From: Cliona cf. orientalis
Lineage: Eukaryota; Porifera; Demospongiae; Clionaida; Clionaidae
Length of the DNA: 64,000 nt
Reading direction: 5' to 3'
Assembly: GCA_963930775.1 (NCBI GenBank)
Contig: OZ005705.1
Coordinates: forward strand, 6,820,001-6,884,000
The notes under the pieces were generated by a model. The model searched no databases. It was not told the DNA's origin and was given only the letters and a program-made list of their open reading frames with translations. The position numbers and the translations under genes were made by a program. The stretch's first letter is position 1; each line of letters starts with the position of its first letter. Shown here piece after piece: positions 46,301-56,300 of this stretch.

Positions 46301-47838
46301 CTTTCATTGGCAGTGTGTTGCAGAGTTGTCTCACGGGTGGCCAACTGTTCCCCTCCGATCCTCACTCGCTCCCTCTCCATGGCCACCATCTTCTTGTCCA
46401 GTTCAGCCTGCCTCTTCATCTCGGCCTCCCTCAGCTTCAGCGACTCCATCTCAGCAAGGAGGATCTGCCGCTGAGAGTAGATACTAGCTTCAAGCTCCTG
46501 CAATCAAGTTGTGTTAATCATATAATATTATAGTTCTTGCCCACACAGTACACTGGACCGTATTATAACTGGTAAGCTGGTATAAGCTGCTTACAATAAA
46601 ATATAATTGGTAAGCTGGTGTAAGCGGCTTATAATATTATGAGGAATTTTTGCTTTGGGCCTGTACCTGTTCCTTTTTGCAGTATCTCTCTTTGAGCTGT
46701 AGCTCACTTCTTCTCAGATCATCCAACCTTTGTTGGTGCTTGTGCTGGGCTTCCTCTCTCTCCTTCAATGCCTCCCTCTGGTACTTCTCTCTCTCCTCCA
46801 GACGAGCCTTGACCAGCTCCTTAGTTCGAAATAGGTTCACCTCTGTCTCAAGCTGCTTCTTGTAGCGAGCCTCAATATCTCGTTGATATTCAGAGAGTCG
46901 ATCTTCCAGAGACTGCTGATACTTTTGAGTCTCTTCTTCAGCTTTTCTGGCATAGGCATTCTCCAGAGCCTGAAGCTGTGTGGCTGTGAAAGAAATTCCC
47001 TATCGTCATTGTGGCTTCAGCATGGCTATAACTAGCAATGCTGCAATGCTAGTACTCACCAACTGATGTTTTCCTGAAGCCTCTAGGACTTGTGGATACG
47101 TCCTCTTGGGCACAAAGATCAGACTGAACTGCCTTTGATGCAGTTTGCTGTGGTGATTGAGTCGCATCAGTCGGAGCTGTGCTCTTCATCAATGCTTCCA
47201 AGAGTTGCACCAAGAAACCTACATGTATATTATTATGCATAGTAGCTGGTGTCAGATGCTAAGATCTAAATTATTATTTCACACTCATTGATTACCATGC
47301 TCAGTGGGGGATGTTTGTAGGGAGTTGGCGAAGGCGGAGGAGGGAGATATTCTCAAGAAGTGAAGTATATCTTCAGTGGTGAGCAGCTAAGAAAAATTAG
47401 AAGCAAGCCTTAATTAGAACACCGCCAGAAGGTTTTGAATGGAAAATTATAGTATTATCTATGTACCTTATCCATGTTGAGGCCTGCTTCAGGAAGAAAC
47501 ACTGACAGGCTGTACTCAAACCCAGCCTTCTTCATGTGCTCAGCAATGATGTTGTTTGCCACTTGGACACTCATGGCACAAGTCTGTGCCTTCCCCGCTG
47601 CTTTTGGTGACTGCTTCTCAACAGAATGCTGAGGAGATACAGCTCCAAAGGAATTCTGCAACTCTGTCGCTAGTCTGTTTCTCAGCTGGGACTGTGATAG
47701 TGGAGAGAAATTCAAAACAAGTTTAGCATGTTTAGGAAGCTCTTGACTGACCTTGAGAGAGTCGAGGATGCCTTTACCACGCAGCGAGGTGTAAAGATGT
47801 GTTCTGAGTTCGTCGCTTGACATCTCAAGCTTGGCCAT
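43382..47838 (-). CDS. OFD1: OFD1, centriole and centriolar-satellite protein
   Basis: OFD1 acts at distal centrioles and satellites and is needed for ciliogenesis. The start at 47838 gives MAKLEMSSDELRTHLYTSLR, then GILDSLK joined to SQLRNRLATELQN, the conserved OFD1 N-terminus. A LisH-type motif follows: ANNIIAEHMKKAGFEYSLSV with FLPEAGLN. The middle, about residues 200-600, is a long coiled coil (RDIEARYKKQLETEVNLFRT, IYSQRQILLAEMESLKLREA). The C-terminal part is Ser/Thr/Pro-rich with ATFARLEKEAEELEKTYQSF, an OFD1 hallmark (EAERLEKAFRSY-like). It also has three LDDLWK-type motifs and ends PVMLKYMELVKEKREKQQ, then DPFEDW. The stop is at 43382-43384. There are about 11 exons. Shorter OFD1 forms use other C-termini in vertebrates. 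It is head to head with OST4 and 178 bases from the SLAIN start codon on the same strand. Confidence 0.94.
43990..44440 (-). repeat. Three LDDLWK-type motifs in OFD1
   Basis: The units are RLTLDDWWKKSPPP, KIKLDDLWKAS and KLSLDDLWKNPSPS, spaced by Ser-rich linkers of about 50-60 residues. Each is preceded by Arg/Lys and followed by Ser/Pro. Confidence 0.9.
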
Positions 47839-48085
47839 TTTCACCGTTTATGCGAAAAGTGGTGCTAGACAGTTTCAAACGTTACTTCTATTTAGAGCAC
47901 ACCAACAAATCACTGTTTCCCTGCCCACCACCTTTTTTTTTTTTTTTGCTGACTCGGCATCTTCCAAATGAAGCGCACCCCAACCGCGTGAAGAAAGGAA
48001 GCACACTGACAATTTATACAAGTGAGTGCTTGCATTTGCCATATCTGCCTAAACAATCGTATCTTCTGTTACTTAGGGAAGCAGA
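47839..48085. promoter_or_regulatory. Shared bidirectional promoter, OFD1 / OST4
   Basis: There are 247 bases between divergent start codons, with a T run at 47933-47947. No TATA box is obvious. A splice acceptor-like CTTAG just before the OST4 start suggests a 5' UTR intron. Confidence 0.55.
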
Positions 48086-48199
48086 ATGATTTCAGACATC
48101 CAACTAGCCATCTTTGCCAACGTCCTTGGCGTGACAGTATTCTTGCTTGTGGTGCTATTTCACTATGTATCAGCCAACAACCCCAAGAACAAAGAGTAA
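48086..48199 (+). CDS. OST4: OST4, oligosaccharyltransferase small subunit
   Basis: This 37-residue membrane protein stabilises the STT3 subunit and the oxidoreductase subunit in the ER oligosaccharyltransferase that performs N-glycosylation. The complete product starts [20 protein letters not shown] and ends SANNPKNKE. It has one transmembrane helix of about 22 residues, with the same length and layout as OST4 of animals and fungi. The coding part is uninterrupted; the 5' UTR may be spliced. It is too short for most gene finders. Confidence 0.95.
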   Translation: MISDIQLAIFANVLGVTVFLLVVLFHYVSANNPKNKE

Positions 48200-48446
48200 G
48201 GGCTAGCAATAAGTTATGCTATATACTTTTTAGTAGTGCACTGTTTTCCCTGTAGGCCTGTATCATAGCGTACTACATCACATGGACACAATTTATGAAT
48301 GACCATTTCTGAAAAAAAAAAAGAACTCGTTTGTGCAGTACGGTATTATTTCAGTGACAACTCTTTTTGTACATGTATGTGCATTAAAAAGAACCGAGCA
48401 ATACAGAAGTATAACAAACTACGAATGGCAATGATTAAAATAATAT

Positions 48447-50084
48447 TCAAGCAGTAGCCTTGGCTTTGTCTCTTCTTTCCTTGAGAATGTTTTTGATGAA
48501 AAACTCGCCAGCCTTGTAGGACGATCGAACTAGGGGTCCACTGGCTGTGTAAGCAAAGCCTAACTGGTTCCCTATCTCTTCCCAAAACTTAAACTTTTCA
48601 GGTGGCACATACTCCTTCACTTTGAGATGCCACTTGGTCGGTTGAATGTACTGACCCAGCGTAACACAGTCCACCCCTGAATTTCTCAGATCTACAGAAT
48701 AGAAAAAAATTGTATAGTACTCTAGTATCACTTTAGTTGTTTTTCACCTCTAAGAGTCTGTAACACCTGTTGATCATTTTCACCACAGCCGAGCATGATA
48801 GAGCTCTTGGTCACCATTCCTGGTACAGACTTCTTAGCCTGTTCCAGTACAGCCAGACTCTGCCTGTACCCAGCCCTTGGGTCACGTACCAACCTGTGCC
48901 ACACACCCAGAAGTAAAAGTAATTTTAGCGGCGCATGAAGTGGGGTAATTTTTAACGACTGACTGACCAGTGCAGGTCCTCGACTGTCTCCACATTGTGT
49001 GCATAGACATCCAGTCCAGATCTAGCCACCCTGTCTATGCACTCCACATCACCACGGAAATCAGGAGTCAGGCATTCAACAAGCAGTGACGGGCACCTAT
49101 GTGCATGTATATTAGATAATTTTGATCCAAAACTGGTTCATTTCTTCCTACATTTTCTTTGTCTCCTTGACCGTCTGTGCAAAATGCTCAGAGCCTCCAT
49201 CTGCTAAATCTACAACCACAGTAGTTAGTACGTATTAAATTTACAATTAAATTTACTTGCAATAAAATCATCCTCACCATCCCTATCCACTGACGTAATA
49301 ACGATGTAATCCAGCCCCCACTCGGCGATGGCCTCGGCTGTGTTGACTGGTTCATCAGGGTCGGGGGGAGGAGGAGCTCGTGACGTCTTGACGGAGCAGA
49401 ACCTGCAGCCCCTAGTGCACTGGTCCCCTAGGATCATGATGGTGGCTGTTGCAGTTCGGTCCTCCCCTCCTCCCCAGCATTCACCAATATTGGGGCACTT
49501 GGCCTCCTCACACACCTATGGTATACATAATTATTGCACACCGATAAAATTAAAGTACTGGTACGATCGATTATTAACAGTTGCTACTACTGTAACTTAC
49601 TGTATTCAGCTTGAGTTTTCTTAGATCTGTTTTGAGTTTGGTATAATTTTTCCCAATGGGTATGTCCGTTTTAAGCCATTCAGGCAGTCTGAGCCTACAA
49701 TAAAAAATGTCAACTAGAATAAAGCGTGCTACGCTGAGTGTCTCATTTTTTAATAATACCTCTGGCCTTTCTTTCGTATGAGGTAGTCTGGTGTTTGCGG
49801 TGCATAGCCAGTCACAAAGTCAGAGAGACCAGGTCCATTGGCTATCTTATCAAGCTGATCCTTGCTGAGAGAGCTGCTGGTTCTGATACCAAAGTAGCTA
49901 CCGCTTATGATAGCTGATAAGTTTGAGAACTGTGTGCTCTGCACAGAGGTAAAAAGTATTGCTGATTTATATTTGACTCAAATCATTACAAGTCACACAC
50001 ATAGTCTAAATTTCTTTGAATAGTACGAGCACTTACCCTAATCTGAGAGCAGAGGACACAATAGCTCCTTCCAGAACGAAGCAT
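48447..50084 (-). CDS. LIAS: Mitochondrial lipoyl synthase
   Basis: This radical-SAM enzyme inserts two sulfurs into octanoyl groups on lipoyl-dependent complexes in the mitochondrial matrix. The start at 50084 gives [16 protein letters not shown], a basic start fitting a transit peptide. The auxiliary cluster cysteines are in [12 protein letters not shown] and the radical-SAM CxxxCxxC is in [12 protein letters not shown]. They are followed by [61 protein letters not shown] and [16 protein letters not shown]. The conserved C-terminal cysteine-free [15 protein letters not shown] ends with the stop at 48447. Both auxiliary and radical cysteine sets are present, so it looks active. About eight exons, all phases consistent. 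Confidence 0.95.
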
Positions 50085-50187
50085 GACTGTCTAGCTAGCC
50101 AGTAGAACTCTGGAGTGATGTAATGACCGGCTGATGTGCTTTATTTGGAATAATCGATGCGCTTTAATTGGAAACTTGGTAGTAACC
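50085..50187. promoter_or_regulatory. 103-base bidirectional promoter, LIAS / CCDC103
   Basis: Only 103 bases separate divergent start codons, so the two 5' UTRs and the core promoter must share or overlap this stretch. I see no TATA box and no GC palindrome; it has AATCGATGCGC at about 50152-50162. Confidence 0.6.
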
Positions 50188-51213
50188 ATGGAGAAGGTGG
50201 ACGTTGATAAACTTGAGAGAGAGATGCTCAATGCTCTTCGAGCAGACAGGAAGTACTCTAGGGAGAATGATGCCAAATTCAGGGCTGTCAACCAGAGAGT
50301 GCAAACATATGAAGAATTCAGGTATGCATAAACATTGCATAGCCGCGTATGGAAGAACTGTCTAGGGTGATTGTGGCTATCAAAGATTTTGGGTGCAGTG
50401 TATTGCATATCCATACAGAGATATTGTCAAGGCATCACACCTGGCCCCACTTGAGCGCAAAGAGTTGCTTGACTCAACAAGAAACCAGCCGTGGAACTCG
50501 GTGGTCCATGGTGCTTTGAGGAAAAATGAAACACAGAGCACCGAGAGTTCCTCCCCACCCGAGTCTTCCATCACCACCAGTAGAGTCTGCAACATACAGG
50601 AGTTCACCAGAGAGTGGAGAAGATTAAGCAGGATGCCTGAGCTACAACAATATCAGTAAGAGTTACAATACCACATCACTAGTGCTGCTAGCTCTGATAA
50701 GTGATACAATTTTCATATACCAAAATTTGAATTTTTTGTGATGTAGATTCCTTCTGAAGGTTGGTGGAGAGCATCTTTATAATCTTTTCAAGGTGGAGAT
50801 CAGGTAGAATGCATTGAATGTATTTATAAGGTAACTTTGCACATGTGTACACATGTATGTATGTATGTGTTTGCAGTATGGGTTTACTGGGCGAGTTTCT
50901 GCTTGCACTAAATGGTGCATTTCAAGAGAGTAACACTGCTGAAATCATCAGTATCCTAGATCATCTTTCAAGAACATCAAGGTTCAATCTGTCAGTGGAC
51001 TTTCTCGGCCAAAAGGAAAAACAAGCAGTAAGATTATAATTATCATGATGATTACTTAATGGTATAGGATCATTTTTATCACAATAGGTCAATGAATTAT
51101 TCAATAAACTTGCACAATCTGTAAAAGATGAAACTGAATCATCCAAGACACATTGTGATACTGTTAGAGAGCTAGCTAAGCGATATGGTATGTATGATAC
51201 AATAACAATGTAA
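50188..51213 (+). CDS. CCDC103: CCDC103, dynein-arm attachment/assembly factor
   Basis: CCDC103 (DNAAF19) is a small coiled-coil protein needed for outer dynein arm attachment to cilia. The protein reads [20 protein letters not shown], then [65 protein letters not shown], and a C-terminal [14 protein letters not shown] with [18 protein letters not shown]. These match the family N-terminal coiled coil and C-terminal RPAP3-like alpha-helical domain. Exons are about 50188-50321, 50418-50655, 50746-50805, 50877-51029 and 51088-51213. The end [14 protein letters not shown] is short and differs from vertebrates. The gene converges on the unknown gene at 51268 with only 54 bases between stop codons. 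Confidence 0.92.
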
Positions 51214-51267
51214 TACTAGTAATAATTTTATTTTGCCCAACAATTTTTGTTCATCATAATTGCATTG

Positions 51268-52796
51268 TTAATTCACCTTCCGACTTCTTTTCTCAGCTTT
51301 AGGACTTCCTGTAGCAGCCTGGCTATTATTAACCAGTGCTGGAAGATGGATGGTGACGTGATTTTTACGCTTGCTCTGTCTTTCACTGCCTCTCACTCCA
51401 GAGCTTAGCCTTCCAAAATCGCTTGAGTACCAAGTCTTATACTTGCTCATGGGTGGAAGAGTCTGCTTATCCAGTGTAGGTACGGCTCCGTGCGCCGCCT
51501 TGACTATACCAGAATTGCAGCCATAGCGAGTGGTGTTCCCCTTGAGGTTGCAATTTAGCACTGGGACTTTGTAGTCATGGTGCATCGTGGAGTCTAGCAG
51601 TGGTATGTGTAGGTCATCATCTTCCTCCTTCTTAAGGCTTGGACTGAGCCCTTTTTTCATTTGCACATTCTCTGGACAGAAAGAAGTACAAAGTAGCCTT
51701 GTAAATGATAACAGATAATCATGCGCTCCTAATGATAATTATATCATCCCTGAATCTAGGCATATTATACCTTTTTCATGAGGTGATATCGCCAAACATT
51801 TTCTTCCCAGATTTTATTTTTTATCATGGCTGTGTGTAATTATTGTGCATGATATTATTATTATTGTGATTGTGTGTATACCATGATAGTAACTGTTAAG
51901 GTAGTCATCCTGATAGGTCGTTGCTGTCGATTGTTTTGTGATGTCGATGAGGCCTTCAAGCTTTAGGATACTTGACTGGGTGATGTTTTGAGGTGTCTCC
52001 TTTTTACTCAGATGATATACCATAAATTCCTACAGCAGATTCACCATTATAACAACTATCATAATAGATACTGGAGGACAAAGATAAACTGAAGGGCTCA
52101 GAAGCAAAGTGGGCTAACCCACAAATGTTAATTTTGCCCCCCGAATCTTGAAAACATGTTTAAAATGTGTTTCACGAGCTATAGAAAATTCAATTTTTTG
52201 AAACTTTTGGCAACTTGATAGAGTGCAATGTATGGTTTTCAGTCCATTTTTGAGCTTTTTAGACAATTCCCCACATTTAGTTCGGGGTTAGCCCACTTTG
52301 CTTCTGAGCCCTTCAACTATTACTTTTACTAACTCTGGATGTGTTTGATTCGCTTACTTTGGTGGGGTGTGGGTTGTTCCTAGTGGAGCCCTCTGGTTTG
52401 TAGTGGGGATCCGTATGTAGTTCCCTGCAATAATCATCCGTGTAGCTAGTGGGTGGGAAATAGGCCGGACCAGCAAATAGCTTAGTAGAATGAGGCCTAC
52501 AATAATAATTCATTATTATTATGCACCAAATTTTAATAGAAGGTTTATTATTATGCACCATATTAATATATAGCAATGATAATAATATTATTATACACAA
52601 ACCTGTATTTCCGTTGTCTGCATGTATTGAAATGAGATAGCCTTCTGCTCATAGCCGCTGCAGAGGATCTGGATATGCCAGGCTGAGGAGCAGCAGGTAG
52701 CTGTAAGGAGGCGCTGCAGCTGGCCATTCTCATCTGGAAATGCAAGGAAATGCAATGCTCCAGGTGTTGCAGCTCAAAGCATTTTGCCACTGGCAA
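51268..52796 (-). CDS. Unrecognised basic protein of about 290 residues
   Basis: I do not recognise the family. Four exons join in phase: about 52796-52609, 52498-52360, 52029-51894 and 51672-51268. The start may be 52796 or the later Met at 52733 (MRMASCSASLQLPAA). The second exon encodes AGPAYFPPTSYTDDYCRELH and TDPHYKPEGSTRNNPHPTK, a Pro/Tyr-rich part of a kind seen in microtubule inner and axonemal proteins. The third gives HLSKKETPQNITQSSILKLE. The last gives DDDLHIPLLDSTMHHDYKVP, then PPMSKYKTWYSSDFGRL, and a very basic tail. The Tyr/Pro repeats and neighbours OFD1 and CCDC103 suggest an axonemal role, which is inference. No membrane segment is seen. Intron 2 contains the inverted-repeat element at 52091. 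Confidence 0.7.
52091..52314. mobile_element. 224-base element with perfect 30-base inverted repeats
   Basis: The left end starts GAAGGGCTCAGAAGCAAAGT at 52091-52120 and the right end (52285-52314) is its exact reverse complement. Flanks read AACT on both sides, a possible 4-base target duplication. The interior has no open frame, so it is non-autonomous. It lies in an intron of the unknown gene. Confidence 0.8.
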
Positions 52797-53370
52797 CCGC
52801 GTATGTGTATGCGCATGCTCAATGTAGGTGCAACGCGCAGATTCGCAGCATAAATTTAATTATTGCGCGCACAAACATAATAATTATTGCGAACATTAGC
52901 TACCATAGCTTGTTTACGGTTTTCTTTTGATGTGTTATTATTATTATCACCTGCATGTACCTAATCGTCGGAAATAGCGGGACGCATACAAACATTCCTC
53001 GCTCTTGCATCAGTTTGCAGGCGAAGTTAAATTTACCCAAGACATTACATCATAATGATGCAATGGGGAGCTAAATTTACACCACACATAATATCCTTAT
53101 AAGGACATTAATTTACACTCGAGTGGCTTAGACCAAGGGAGAGGAGGTCAACATTTGCACTCTTGGCCACTGACCCACATACAGGAAACATTTGGGCAAC
53201 CCCACAAAGAGAAAGTGCAGCAGAATAATTGACTACATTTTGTAAACTTTAACATACCGGTAATATGGAAAAGTGGGAAACCTAGAAACCAAAAAAAACC
53301 TCAGTGCCTGCATAATGTCATATAAATACTGATAATAATATTATTGTCATAATGTCTTAAGATTTAGTTT
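52797..53370. other. Spacer between the unknown gene and the ABCB 3' end
   Basis: About 574 bases lie upstream of the unknown gene on the minus strand and downstream of the ABCB stop codon. It has TGCGCATGCTCA at 52810-52821, an NRF1-like half site next to the unknown gene's start. The rest is AT-rich and appears to be ABCB 3' UTR. No gene seen. Confidence 0.55.
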
Positions 53371-56300
53371 CTAGTCATCCAAGTGCACAACTGCTACATC
53401 ATCATCATCCACTGACACGTCTCGCTGATCACCAGCTCCTTCGCCAGCTCCTTCACTAGCCAACATCTGAAACCTATTGAGTTTATAGTAGATACCCTTC
53501 TTTGCAAGGAGCTCCGAGTGGGTCCCCTGCTCGGCCGCCTTGCCTCCCTTGATCACAACAATGCAGTCGGCACCGTAGACAGTGGAGAGACGGTGAGCAA
53601 TGACAATGGAGGTCCTTCCCTCCCTGGCCTTGTCCAGTGCCTCCTGAACCACCTTCTCACTCTCCGTGTCCAGGGCAGAGGTGGCCTCATCAAGGAGGAG
53701 GATCTTGGGGTCTCGGATCAGTGCTCGAGCGATGGCTATCCTCTGCTTCTGTCCACCGCTCAACTGAGTGCCCTTTGCTCCAACATTGGTATTGTAGCCC
53801 TGCATAGGCCAGGACAACATAAATGCATGTAATTACAGTTAATTTTATAACCCCGCAAGCCTCGTTACCTGTGGCAGTGATTCTATGAAGCTGTGTATGT
53901 TGGCAGATTTGGCAGCTTCAATGACCTCCTCATCAGACACCTCACGGAACAGAGCACCGTAGCGGATGTTCTCGGCGATGGAGGCATCAAACAGCACCGG
54001 CTCTTGAGACACTATGCCAATCTGGGAGCGGAGCCAGTGGAGGTTGAGGTCGCGAAGGTCAAAGCTCTCCAAGGTAAGGGAACCGGCCGAGGGGTCGTAG
54101 AATCGCTCGATGAGGGAAACAACAGTGCTCTTGCCACACCCACTGGGGCCAACGAGAGCAAGGGTCTTGCCGGGACTGAGGGAGAGGCTGAGGCCTTGCA
54201 GGACCTGTACATCAGGACGAGCCGGGTAGGAGAACTGCACGTCCTTCACAGTCACAGCACCGCTCACTTTGTCCTGTTAGAGTGCATGAGACAACAATCA
54301 TCACAATGCCATCAATATCCTGATAATATGCAATTAAGATACGCACTATTTACCTGATGAAGATTCCAACCCAACTATCCATTAAATTAAGACATGTACA
54401 CACATACGTAAATGCTAGCTAGTTACTGAATTTGTAAATAAACAGCTTGAAGGTAGTTCAGCCAGCTGTTGCATATGTAGCTTAGCAAGGGCTGTACTAA
54501 TGCAGTACAGCACATTATGTATAATTATGTAGCAGTATATTCACCAATTTCTCTCCGTCCTCTGAATAATTATCAATGACGGGCACACGGTCGAGAAGGA
54601 AGAAGATCCGATTGGCTGAGATCTTGGCCTTGGAATAGTTAGGGGCGAAGGCCGACGCCTGGCCAATGGCAAAGGCTCCGAATATGATGGCAAAGAAGAC
54701 CAGAAAGACGTCATCGAACGGCTCGTGGACCAAGTGGTCGGTCGGGAGGTTGACGAGAAACGCCCCAAATCGAAAGATGACGGCAAACATGAAGAAGAGA
54801 AGGCCCTGAGAGAAGCCATAGGTGATCCCGTACACTGGAGGATGCCTCGTCACTGCAATCCTGTAGGACAATGTAAAAAAATCCATTAAGTATAATATTA
54901 TTATGCACTGAACAATAATTTTTTCTAGCTAGAAAGCATTCCAGTACCTGCTCAGGCACCGTATTATAAAAGGCAGAACCACATACATAGCAATACCTAC
55001 CTGTAAGGCCTCTTCACCTCCACTTTGTACTGCTCATAGAAGTTCTCTTCAATAGTGAGAGAGGCAACTGTACGGATATTCTCAATGGAGTCCACGGAGA
55101 GTTTTCCTGCCTTTTCGAGCTGCTTCTTGTTGCTCGAGGCGTGAGTTGTAAGCGCCTTCAGCTGCAGAGCTCCGGCGACCATGACCAGTGGTACCACCAG
55201 CAGTATGACAATCGTCATCAGCCAGGAGTAGTAGAGTGCCAGACCCAGAGCTAAGAGTGCTCCAACAAGCGTCTCAATGAGAGTACCAACACGACTACCA
55301 GTGGCCTGAGAGAGGGAAAGAGAGAGAGAGAGAGAGAGAGAGTCCCATATTCCTTCCATCCTCAGATAAACTAAATATCGTATAGCCAGAAATATTGGTG
55401 GGAAATAAATTTGGCGGTTGAGCCCAAAATCACTATTGCAAGAATATTGGCAGATTTAAATTTGGCGGTTCGTACGGGATCACCACACGTATATATGCAA
55501 GTAGGAAATTCTGGCAAATTTTAATTTGGCGGTTGTAATATAGACTGCCAAACCGTCAAATTTAATTCCCCACCAAATTTTCCGGCTACACAGTAGTTAG
55601 TACTAACCCCTTGCACTTGTCCAGCGTCATTTGCCAGTCTCGTTGTGAGAGCTCCAGTAGAGTTCCTCTCCTCATCGTACCAGCCAATCTCCTGACGAAG
55701 CATAGCCTTGAAGCTACGAGATCGAAGACGAGCTGTCAGTATCTCACCAGCAACATCGAAACAGACAGTCTAAAAGCGAAAAAAAAAAAGCTGCAGTCCA
55801 AACTACAAAGAGAACCCATATAGTAGCCACCCCAAGGGTTTAAAATGTAGTGTATGTAGGGCAAAGTGGACCATTATTACACTTTGTGTACCTTGGCGAA
55901 AATAGCTAGTCCTGAGACCACACCAATGACCAGGAACCCACCAGCCCAAGGATGAATCTCTTCCAGCACCGTCCGCGTATCCGTGAACACCACAAGAATC
56001 TCTCGAAAGAGAACGGCAAAGAGAGGATTGATGCTCCCGTTGATGGCAGACCCAAGCACACCGATTAGAATCAGCCACCACTCCTTGGCGTTGAGACGAA
56101 TGACTCTCAAGAAAGAGACTTCTGGAATGTCTTTATCAGCTTCATCCTCCTCCTCCTCCTTGGCTGTTGAGGTCTGTCGTTTGGGTGAATCTTTTCCTTC
56201 AGCAGTGCTCGAGCCTTGCCTCTTGAAGCTGATCTGACGCTGGACTCCGCCTGGTCCGCTGTCCGATCCCTTGGCCGAGCGTTTCCTCTTGCTTCCACGA

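Noticed and set aside
47839-47844. Longer OFD1 start reading MKMAKLEM
   Set aside because: That codon is GTG; the first ATG is at 47838.
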